Below, one piece after another: positions 35,939 to 46,328 of a DNA stretch of 64,000 nt (position 1 is its first letter; each line of letters opens with the position of its first letter). The notes beneath the pieces are model-generated. The model saw only the letters and a program-made list of their open reading frames with translations, was not told the origin of the DNA and searched no databases. The position numbers and the translations under genes were made by a program. The stretch comes from Neostapfia colusana (Eukaryota > Streptophyta > Magnoliopsida > Poales > Poaceae): positions 95,920,622 through 95,984,621 of the forward strand of contig JASWHV010000005.1 of NCBI GenBank assembly GCA_030760725.1, written 5' to 3'.

Positions 35939-38619
35939 TGTAAAGGTCCCAAAAATGTGAATACAAAGAAACATGAGTTTGCACAAATGTTGGAGTCATG
36001 TGTATGAAAAAGGGGCTTAGTTGAAACTTTTTCCCACATATGATAACATTGGTGAGAATTCTTCTAAACAAACTTAGGGTTGCTGCATGGATGGACCTCA
36101 TGTAGATTAAAACCCCAGAAATGAAGAGCTCAAGTGCAAGGGAAGGGTTTAAAAATCAGAGATGGACTAAAGGTAAATTCAAACTTCAAGTGAGGGAAGG
36201 ACACAGTGAGAAATTCAAAACTGTTGTGTCCAAACTATTGTTTGCAGCAGCTAACATAAGGATCAAGTGGCATATTTGGATTCCTTAGGTCCAAATTAGT
36301 GGGGAGGCAAAGTTTCATTAATTTTTGAAAAGTCTTGCTGCCCATTTTTCCAAAGGGAGTCAAATGTGCAAACAATTCAAATGAACATTTGAATTTGCAT
36401 GGAATTTGTCCAAACTTGTCAAATGAGCTCAGTTTCCAATTTTTAAACATTTGGATGGATTATTTGTCAATCTGTGGAGATATTTGTGAGAAAAATGAGA
36501 TGGGATAAGAAGGGGGCAGTGGGACCCATAAGTCATAGTGGTATTAGACTTGCACCCTAAGTCTCCTCTGTCTTTCACTCCATCGAGGAAATTTCTCCCC
36601 GGGCGACACCGAGCAGCTCGGGCCACGGTCACCGCCGCCACCTCCTGCTGTTCCGAGACCCACCTCGCCCTTATCTCTCACGCGTGTGGCACAACACGAA
36701 TTCTTCTCTTCACCGTAGCTTGCATCGCTCTGTTCTTTCGCCCTCCCGCAAGCAGCGGCGCCCGCTCGGTTCTCCCGATCGCACACCACCGCCGGTTGCC
36801 GTTCGGTCATGAGCTCCACAGCAAAAAGCGTTGTCCAAGCGTGCTCTAGATTGCTAGCAGTGTCTCACCACAGCCTCATGCTCGTGTCTACCGAAAACCG
36901 GTAGAGTGTCGTTGCTTCCGTGTTGAACGGTGAAGAACACAAGCCCGGTCGCCGTGGACAGCCTGAACCGCGGTAAGTCAAGCCCAAGCGAGCTCACTCA
37001 GCGGTGCGCCGGTGATCCTAGCTACTCCTCCCCGAAGCTCAGTCCAAGCCGTTGCTCCTCGGAGGATAATTTCGTCACACTTCGCACAGAAGTTTCCCCT
37101 ATAGCTAGAGTACCTCCTCCCTCGATCCTAGGTTGAGAAATTAAGGGTAGGGTGAGAATTCCACGTTTTTGCCACGGAAAAATTTCCGGGCCAAGTCGGC
37201 CGCACGGTGCCGACGGGGTTAGAGTGCTCGCTGATGGTTTTGGGGGCTAATTCTAGCGGCTACACGTTCCCCTGGTGCTCTAGAGACAAAGAATCGATCA
37301 TTTGGTGGACAATTCGCCTTGCACCGGCTCGCCGGAACCCTAATCGTTGCTGACCCCGTGCGCAAGGTTTTCCGGTGATCTATGGCCGCCGGCGAGCCTC
37401 CCAACGTGTTCAGAAGGTCAGAATATGGAGGGGCGGCGAGCAAGGGGCCGGGAGGTGGCCGGTAAGGTCGTTCCGGTGAGGCTCGTCGGAGGGCGCCGCC
37501 GCGAGTTCTGTTCGGCCGGAGGTAGGAGATGACCCGGTGGGTCCCGCAGGTCAGCGACGGATGTTTTAGTCATTGATCGGCTGTGATGCGGGGATCGCGT
37601 GTGGAGGCGCGGGAAATACTCAGTAGCCCCGTGTGGCTTGCCCCGACGCGTGACACCTGTCCCCGGACCCACAGCCAGTATTTGAACATTTTGGGGAATT
37701 TCAGTTTTCAGTTCAAACTTTGAATAGCTACAACTTTGGGTAGGAGAATCCAAAAATTGTGAAACAAATTTTGTTGGATTCCTATGATAGAGTACTATCG
37801 AAATGTAGAACCCAATTTGTATGAATCCCTTTATTTAGTTCTGTAAAATTCTTCAAATCTTTCTAGCAAAAGAATTTTAGAGGGAGTTTGGTTAATCCAA
37901 AAATCCTCAAATTTTGCCAGAATAGTCTTTAGGGTATTAGAGAACACCTGTAAAATGCTCAACTCATTTGGAGTTGATTTAGTTAGGTTAATTCTGATTT
38001 TAAGTTTCTGTATTCAAATGAATACAGAAAACAATTTCAGAGAATTTCCAAAATTTGGAAATTCAGTTCTAGCTATTCCTTAGCTCCAAAAATGCTAGGA
38101 ACATTCATGCAAACTCTATGAGCTATAATTTAAATTGTGGTTCACTAATTTTTGCATGCACATGGGTGGGATATCAGAATTAATTCTTCTTTGCTTAATT
38201 GCTTGGAAAATTATGCTGAGCAAACCACTCAATGAAAAGTGCTAATTTTTGGGCCAGAGGACTTTCTTGTGACAAGGAACTCACATCAAAATTCTCAGCC
38301 CCATTGGAGCCCTGGGTCACCCCTGTTCTTTTTAACCTCCTTAAGTGATCAATATAGAAGAGGGGGAAAACCACTTAGCCTTTAATCATATGCTTAGATC
38401 CAAACCTAAACCACTAGCACCAGTGTCATTTTAAAGTCTTAAACAGAGTTCCAGTTTTTGAAAACTTGTTATTAGGACTTGTAGCAAAGTCTTTACAATT
38501 AAACGATATGCATATTCATCACGTGTAGTATCTACGTGGAGGAGTTGAAGTCATCGGAGTAGAAATCAAGGAAAGAGGAAAGAGGTTGATCAAGCACCAA
38601 GTGGTCTTCACTAACTGCA

Positions 38620-38665
38620 TATATATATAAGTCACCTGCAAAACAAAGGCAAGCCCCGGTTTGCA
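38620..38665 (+). promoter_or_regulatory. Element D core promoter and R-region palindrome
   Basis: TATATATATAA (38620-38630) lies 18-35 bp upstream of GGCAAGCCCCGGTTTGCA (38648-38665). Plant transcription usually starts 25-35 bp after a TATA box, which puts the likely start in the palindrome. Confidence 0.55.
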
Positions 38666-39450
38666 TCAAACTTACAAGTTTTTATTTGTATTCACTTCAT
38701 ACGTCTAGCATTATATCTATTGCATTAAGTCTAGGTGGTATGAAACTCCAAATGCAGGAACCAGAAAACCCGGGAGTTTAATGTAGGATATGTTATGTTA
38801 TCAATTAATTATAACTGCTGATCTCAACAAAAAGTGGATTAAAAGAGGCATAACTCGAGTAGGCAGATTCCTACTCGTGAACGGGGATTTAGGGGGATCA
38901 ATCGGAAGAATTGGGAATTGATCCTCATAGTTGGGAATGGAGACCGGGCAGTGGATGGAAGGTCAAGGACGTGGTCCTGTGAGCCTAGTCTATGTCTGAG
39001 TCGATTAAGGCCCGTTCTCGTGTGCGGCCCGTTGGGCAAGTTTGAGTTGTGTACCGGATGCATACTGGCTATATGGGACCCAGGAAACCGATGTAACTTG
39101 TTAACCTGGGTGTCGAGGCATACCTCACCGTCTGATGCCGATGCTGAAAGGATAGAGAAGTCTGCTCTACGAGGGTTTGCCGTAGAGAGACTTAATCCCA
39201 GTCGGTGGGACCGGTTCGACATTTGGGTGTCGTGTGAAAGGTGGCCACGTACGACGTCAGTGACGGTTGCTGTGTGCAACGTCGAGTACGGGCGTACGTG
39301 TCGTGTCAGCCAGGTGTTTTTGATTGCAATCACCGTCGCTCGCGGTAGTGAGCATACTTGTTCTCTGCGTCGTGACGTAGTAATAAACCGGGAAATATTT
39401 AATATGCTTCGTGGGTAATCCTCATAATGGAGATGAGGAACGATCAACAC

Positions 39451-39665
39451 TTCACTAAATTTAATTTCCACCTTGGGCTAGAAGCGTCGAGGCAAAGCGT
39501 TTCTTGTTTGATTGTGGAGTCTCGACGTTGATGGCGCAAGGTCTGTATGAGTCTAGGGTAGTTCACTAAAGTTACTTTCACCTCGGGCAAGTGACATCGA
39601 GATGAAGCGTTTCTTGTTTGATTGTGGAGTCTCGATGTAAGTTGCGCGAGGTCTATAAAAGTTGA
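39451..39665 (+). repeat. 111-bp tandem duplication in D LTR
   Basis: Two head-to-tail copies starting TTCACTAAA at 39451 and 39562; each holds AAGCGTTTCTTGTTTGATTG (39495 and 39605). Both D LTRs have it (49914 and 50025 in the 3' copy). C, A and G' show a single copy of the equivalent segment. Confidence 0.85.
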
Positions 39666-40188
39666 TTAAAACTGGAAGTAAGGACTCTCCTTTAGCTCAG
39701 GTTCATCGTTTATGAAAAATGCTATAATCAGCCCTCTATTTCCATCATATAGAGTTTCATGACTAGGGTGACGGGTCAGTCTTGCTGAGCTTCGTGCTCA
39801 CAGATACTGCAGAAGTTGTTTTGCAGGAAATAACTGTACGCTGAGATGTACGGGTGCCTAAGGAGATTCGGAACTCTCCGAGTGGTGAACTCAGGGCAAC
39901 CCCTGCCGCTGCTACTGTGATAGTGTTGCTAGTGAGAAGGTTCCGCGGGCTGGACACCTTCTCTGTTGCTTAGCATAGATATGAGTCATGAGTTGTAATA
40001 GTCTTCCGCTGTAGTTTATTTTGAGAAGTATTTGTAAAGTCAAAACATTGTAAGTTTTTGCTTGATTTATGTAATATGATGCTTTATTATGTGTGCTGTT
40101 GGGTGCCGCATCGCGCGGCACCACCCAATGCGATTCCCGGGTGAGGTATCCCGTCCCCGTGAGTGATCGGGACGGCGGGGTCCTCACA

Positions 40189-41735
40189 GCGTGGTATCAG
40201 AGCCGCATTGGTAATAGCACACGGAATAAGGATTGTATTACGACAAAAACTTAGGATACGGTGAGGAAACGATATTAGGCCCACATAAGGACTATAGTAG
40301 TATAGTTACTTAAAGTGGCAGAACTAACTTATGTGTTATAATTCTGAATTTTGATTCTGTAACGACGCACCTACGTTCTGGTAAGAATGGTAAGGAACGC
40401 CACCGAAAGCGGTTCAATTTCGGTTAGCTCCCCTGACGAGGAAAGTGGTTCAGGGAAAGGTCTCACAGCTTGGTGTGAGACGTTAATATGAACTATTGGA
40501 CTCTTCATGTTCCTGAGTTCATATGAAATGCTGATCCCTAGCGTGCATTAGGCAAGTAAGTGGAGACCCCATCGCGTGGTCAGTAACGCGAGAGTGTGTT
40601 CGTCTGGAAGTAGCCCAGGAGGACATACGCAGCGCTTGCCATCGGCGTGCCCTGCAGGGCAGTAGGTGGTATCCGTTGGGTTGATAACATTCCCAACCGT
40701 GACGACCCGTTCATGACATACTCGGGTTCCCCGTCGTGTGGTGTTGAAACACGATCACGTACCTTGAGACGTGACTTAACTCAAGGACGGCCGTATGACA
40801 ATGATACGGGCGTTTGTATTTACTTTCAATTATAGAACTGCCTGAAATGAGAAAAACTTTGAGTGCACCACTATTGAGTGTATTCTGCAGGTACTAACCA
40901 CGTACGTATCCCGTGTAGTACACGTGTGTGAGAGACCGTTTAGTGCCACTGATTATACGTATATACCGGTATAATCCGGTTTAGGATTTTCATTTGGAGA
41001 GGCAACGTAGTACCGACATGTTTCTTACGGTGCATCGACACTGTACTACACATAATAACCTCTTCCCTGTGAAGAAATAATTCATGAGCTAACTTTCAAC
41101 TAAAAATGGAAGTTTGAAACAAATATTAGTTACTGAACTCTTATTTTGAACTAAGATTCAAATGAGAGAGTGTCTAGGTTTTAAAGATTTCAAGAAACAG
41201 AGTGCTCTGTTTCTGGCAGAATTTTTTTTTTCTGGACTTTACCAGAGCATAACTCTGAGTAGCTTTAACCAATTAAGGTGTATGATACAGTTCTGGAAAT
41301 ATTTTCAAGTGCTCTACAACATTCTTGTAGACCTCCAGAGCAAAATCACAGATTAATTTGGTGAAAAGTTCAGTTGAAGGCAAATTGTTCAGAACCAGGA
41401 CAGTAACAAAGCCTCTCTGAACCTTTCTGTTTTTAAGCCATAACTTCCTGTAGAAAAATCCCTAGGAGGCCTTTGGATACTCGTTGGAAAGATATTAAAG
41501 TTAACTTTAACTTTGATATTCAACTTGAGTTACGAAAGTGCTTTTAACTGGATCAGAATCTGATCTGATTAAGGACCAATCAGTCGGCTTGTAAATCTAT
41601 GCAGTAGATACATCAGTTTGCGCCTAAATCATTTTTCTTACATGTTGAGGTTTCATTATCAGTGTTACACTACTTTGTTTATGGAATAAATCAAGTGATA
41701 GTGTTGAACTGATAATGAACTCTTGCAAATGCAGA
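40189..41735 (+). other. Element D leader with candidate intron
   Basis: Gene-free leader. The primer site TGGTATCAGAGCC is at 40192-40204. The first 700 bases contain a hairpin (40460-40481) and the 14-bp palindrome TGCCCTGCAGGGCA (40648-40661). A donor TTCTGCAG|GTACTAACC opens a candidate intron at 40891, and AATGCAG closes it at 41734 (844 nt), one base before the codon aligned with the gag start of A, B and C. Confidence 0.65.
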
Positions 41736-41753
41736 ATAGTGCGACCTCGTTCC

Positions 41754-43925
41754 ATGAGTGGGGTGGGTGGTTCCAGTGGTGGTTGTGGTGATAACTCTCC
41801 ACAGCGGGAGCAGCGAGCTCCGCAACAGCAGCCTCCACCAGGGCCTTCACTCACGGTCACAATGGCGGACATTCTGGCTGCCATGACGGGTGCAAGCGAT
41901 GAGCGAACCGATTTGCTCTGCACCCTGGTGATAAATACATCCCGTCAAGGGGGATGTCAAAACGAAGACTTGCGCCAACCGCCACTAAATTCCTATGTTG
42001 AATTCTTGGCAACTCAACCACCGGTTTTCATTGAATCTGAGGATCCTCTGGTGGCGGATAGCTGGATCCGTACCATTGAATCTATGTTCGGGTCGCTTCA
42101 ATGCACCGAACAGCAGAAGGTTTTATACGCAGTGCAACAACTTCACGGGTCTGCCAGTGCATGGTGGGCAAATCAACTCGCCTCCTTACCAGATGGACAT
42201 GATGTTTCATGGGCAGAATTTCGGAAGGCGTTTCTCGCGTATCATGTTCCTTCCGGAATAATTCAGCGGAAACTCGAGGAGTTTCTGGCCTTAAAACAAG
42301 GAGGGAGGGGTGCATACAAGCATTCGCGAGTGTTCAACAAGCTGGCGCAGTACGCGCCTCAACATGTGAACACCGAAGCACAAAAGTGTGAATGGTTCTT
42401 CCGCAGCCTCAATCCCAAGCTAAAGGAGAGACTCATTTTAGCTGATCGAAAGAACTTCAACGAATTGATGAGTGCTGCCATCATGGTTGAAGATGCTCAG
42501 CGGGAAGTTCAGGCTGAGAAAAGAAAGAACCATGTACCACCGGAGAGTAGCAGTAGTGCTCCGCAGAAATACAGGGTGGTAGACAGTACCTTGAACTGTC
42601 AGCTGATGCAGCCGGCTCGACGACTCCAGCAATATTCCGGTTGTTCGTCCCAATACTCTGAATTCGGACAGCTGCAACAACGGTATAGGCAGCCACGTTA
42701 TTCTGCTCCTCAAGTGTTCTTGCCGCAGCAGAATACCACTAATGTCCATGCACAGAGCAACCAGGAACCGGCTGAGAAACCGTGCTTCACGTGCGGTTAT
42801 TTGTGTCACATCAGCAGGAAGTGTCCAGAAAGGATACGCCACAAAGAAACTACACCAAAGCAGGGTATAAATCAACCCCGTGCTCAGCTTCAGGGAACGG
42901 CACCAAAATCCGGGTGCATTTATCATACAGCTCTAGAGGATGTGCCAGATGGGGCACCTGTGCTAGCGGGAATGTTCACCCTCAATGGACTGCCCGTGTT
43001 AATATTATTTGACTCTGGAGCTACACACAATTTCATCAGCAGGTTGTTTGTGTGCAAAGCTGAGCCCTCCACCTCTACACCGAAGGATCACTACCTTATT
43101 CGCTCACCGGGTGGGAACATAGCTGCTAATGAAGTAGTGATCAAAGCCCCCTTGTGCTTAGGTGGAAACTTATACCCCACAACCCTCATTGTATTAGAGG
43201 GACAGAAGATCGACGTGATTCTAGGAATGGCATGGATGAACTACCACGGGGCTGTTCTTGATATTGGTCCACGGATTGTTAGTTTGGACTCTCCAATCTA
43301 CGGTCTCCAAACGCTCATACTTGAAGCCGTGGATTCTAAAAATCCCGTGGTGTACCACAGTGTGACCACGAAACTGGAGGATATTCCAGTGGTCCGTGAG
43401 TACCCAGATGTGTTTCCCGACGATCTTCCAGGGATGCCGCCTGAGAGGGAGGTGGTATTCAACATCGAGTTAGCACCGGGAACCACACCAATATCTCGGA
43501 GGCCGTACAAAATGTCTCCGAAGGAATTAGCGGAACTGAAAGAACAGCTAAAGGACTTAACGGACAAAGGGTTCATCCGACCAAGCTCATCGCCATGTGG
43601 CTGTTCAGCCCTCTTTGTGAAGAAAAAGGATGAGGCACTTCGATTATGTGTGGATTATCGGCCTCTGAATGCAGTGACGATCAAAAATAAATATCCGTTG
43701 CCGCGGATCGATATATTATTTGATCAGTTAGTGGGTGCCAAGGTATTCTCCAAGATGGACTTACGGTCTGGTTATCATCAGATAAAGATCAGAGCGGAGG
43801 ATATACCGAAGACGGCCTTCTCGACTAGATACGGGCTCTATGAGTATCTAGTCATGTCTTTCGGGCTAACAAATGCACCCGCACATTTCATGTATCTCAT
43901 GAATTCTGTATTCATGCCAGAGTAG
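41754..43925 (+). pseudogene. gag: Element D gag-protease-RT N-terminus
   Basis: One open frame running from Gag into RT, ended by TAG at 43923-43925 within RT. The codon matching the gag ATG of A, B and C is ATA here (41736), so the first usable start after the predicted intron is 41754. Capsid: EFLATQPPVFIES, WIRTIESMF, WAEFRKAFLAYHVP. The nucleocapsid knuckle CFTCGYLCHISRKC (42783 on) keeps CCHC spacing, but the residue before the histidine is cysteine, where glycine is usual. Protease active site DSGATHNF at 43011. RT: RPSSSPCGCSALFVKKKDE, the catalytic aspartate in KMDLRSGYHQI at 43758. Gag and Pol share one frame with no frameshift between them, as in many plant gypsy elements. Confidence 0.93.
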
Positions 43926-43937
43926 GATCAGTTCGTC

Positions 43938-46254
43938 GTGGTTTTCATCGACGACATTCTCGTATACTCCAAATCGGAGGAGGAGCACACCAAACATCTC
44001 CATATTGTGCTCCAACGCCTACGAGAACATAAGCTGTATGCCAAATTCAGCAAGTGTGAATTTTGGATCAGCAACGTACCATTCTTAGGCCACATTATTT
44101 CAGCAGAGGGTGTGGCCGTGGATCCAACAAAAATTGAGCAAGTCTTGAAGTGGGAGTCTCCAACATCGGTTCATCAAATCCGCAGTTTCTTAGGACTAGC
44201 GGGTTTTTACCGGAGATTTATTCCCAGCTTCTCGAAGGTGGCTAAACCAATGACAGAGTTATTAAAGAAGAGCAGCAAGTATGTGTGGACAGAGGCCTGT
44301 GAAGAGGCATTTCAAACTCTAAAGAAACATCTCACAACGGCACCGGTGTTAGCCCAACCGGATACAACAAAGCCATTTGATGTTTATTGCGATGCCTCAG
44401 GCATTGGACTTGGCTGCGTCTTAATGCAAGATAGACGCGTGATCGCGTATGGGTCTCGTCAACTCCGCAACCACGAGCAGCACTACCCCACTCATGACCT
44501 AGAGCTTGCTGCGGTGGTGCTTGCGTTGAAGATGTGGAGGCACTATTTACTTGGAAATTTAGTGCACCTCTACACCGACCACAAGAGCCTCAAATATATA
44601 TTCACTCAGAAGGATATTAATATGAGGCAGCGGAGATGGCTGGAATTAATTAAAGACTATGAGCTCGAGATCCATTACCATCCGGGCAAAGCTAACGTGG
44701 TGGCTGATGCACTCAGTCGTAAATCCCACGTGAATAACGTGTCAGTTGTTCCGGATGAGAATGAAGAACCAAGCTTGCGGGTGATTCCGTATGGAGCGTT
44801 GTATAATCTTGCTCTGGTTCCTACCATTAGAGAAGAGATTGTACAAGCCCAGAAGAGGGATAAAGGAATGCGGAAAATCCGGGCAAGAATCAATGAGGAT
44901 AAAATGAAGTGTTTCCGGGAAGATGAACAAGGTGTGTTATGGTTTAACAACCGTATCGTGGTACCCCGGAACCTGAAGCTAAGGAAGAAAATCCTCGATG
45001 AAGCTCATATGTCCAAGTACTCGATACATCCAGGGAGCAATAAGATGTATCAAGACCTGAAGACAAAATTTTGGTGGACTCGGATGAAGCGAGAAATTGC
45101 CAAGTATGTATCCGAGTGTGATACATGTCGGCGAGTCAAAGCTAACCACATAAAGAAAGCAGGAATGCTACAACCATTAAGTATTCCGGCATGGAAGTGG
45201 GAGGACATCAGCATGGACTTTATTGTTGGACTACCTCTCACGTCCAGAAGGCATGACTCCATTTGGGTGATTGTTGATCGCTTAACAAAATCAGCCCACT
45301 TCATCCCAGTGAGTACAAGATTTTCAACTAGACAATATGCAGAGTTGTATCTTTCAAGGATTGTGTGCTTACATGGAGTCCCCAGGACCATCATATCGGA
45401 CCGAGGTTCAATATTTGTTGCTCGTTTCTGGGAGCAACGACATGAATCTCTAGGAACAAAGTTAATCAGAAGCTCAGCATACCATCCCCAGACGGACGGT
45501 CAAACTGAAAGGGTGAACCAGATTCTGGAGGATATGCTGAGGGCATGTGCCATAGATCAAGGAAAGAACTGGGATAACCATTTGCCATTAGCAGAGTTCT
45601 CTTACAACAATGGTTACCAATCCAGTATTAAAATGGCACCATACGAAGCACTTTATGGCAGGAAGTGCCGCACACCACTCAATTGGTGTGAATCTGGCGA
45701 GAGGGTGATTTTCGGCATTGATCTTGTAAAAGATGCCGAAGAGCGAGTCCAGCTGATTCAAGAGAACCTCAGGGCCGCTCAATCTCGCCAGAAGAGCTAT
45801 GCGGACCAGCGACGCCGACCCTTGAGTTTTGAAGTCGGAGATCACGTCTATCTCCGAGTATCCCCGATGAAGGGAATTCATCGATTTGGGGTCAAGGGAA
45901 AGCTAGCGCCACGCTTTGTGGGTCCGTTCCTTATTACAGAACGGTGTGGGCCGGTAGCCTACCGTTTGGATCTGCCGCCATCCTTATCGGGCATCCACGA
46001 CATCTTCCATGTCTCGCACTTGAGAAAGTGTTTGAAGAAGCCGACGGATATCCTTTCGGAAGACATGGAAATATTGCAACCGGACCTCACCTACACCGAG
46101 AAGCCCATCAAGATTATCGACGAAAAGAGACGGATCACTCGAAATCGGGCTTTGAAATTTTACCAAAGTCCTGTGGAGTAATCACACACCGGAAGAAGCG
46201 ACGTGGGAAAGTGAAGATTACCTCCACAAGAACTATCCGGAACTTTTGTCGTAG
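43938..46254 (+). pseudogene. pol: Element D RT (C-term)-RNase H-integrase-chromodomain
   Basis: Continues in frame after the TAG. RT catalytic FIDD at 43944-43955. RNase H acidic residues: YCDAS (44391), YTDHKS (44577), VADALS (44706). Integrase: zinc residues H 45006, H 45027, C 45117, C 45126; DDE triad D 45216, D 45399, E 45507 with the expected D-x35-E spacing. The C-terminal GDHVYLRVSPMKG and HDIFHVSHLRKCL follow. The open frame stops at 46181 after a one-base frame change near 46162; the chromodomain remains (EEATWESEDYL) in the next frame, ending TAG at 46252-46254. Apart from these two lesions every catalytic residue is in place. Confidence 0.94.
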
Positions 46255-46290
46255 TTGTTGTAATTACCTTCCGTCTCATCTTTCTTTTGT

Positions 46291-46328
46291 AATCTCGGGA
46301 CGAGATTCTTTTAAGGGGGGGGGGGGAT
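46291..46328 (+). promoter_or_regulatory. Stem-loop and polypurine tract (D)
   Basis: Inverted repeat AATCTCGGGACGAGATT (46291-46307), then polypurine AA plus 12 G (46313-46326) directly before the 3' LTR. The GGAGGAA ending seen in B and C is replaced by extra G. Confidence 0.85.

Larger units (their letters stand above)
35939..40188 (+). repeat. Element D 5' LTR, 4250 bp
   Basis: Tips TGTAAAGGTCCC and CCTCACA. Contents: AT-rich arm, GC-rich core (about 36580-37640), second AT-rich arm, TATA box 38620-38630, R-region palindrome 38648-38665, a 111-bp tandem duplication from 39451, and the end hairpin 40101-40126. It lacks 78 bp present in the 3' copy (47463-47540). Confidence 0.95.

Noticed and set aside
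38839..39471. 210-codon minus-strand frame in D's 5' LTR
   Set aside because: Antisense across the R/U5 part. The 3' LTR copy is broken into shorter frames by a few substitutions, which argues against coding selection.
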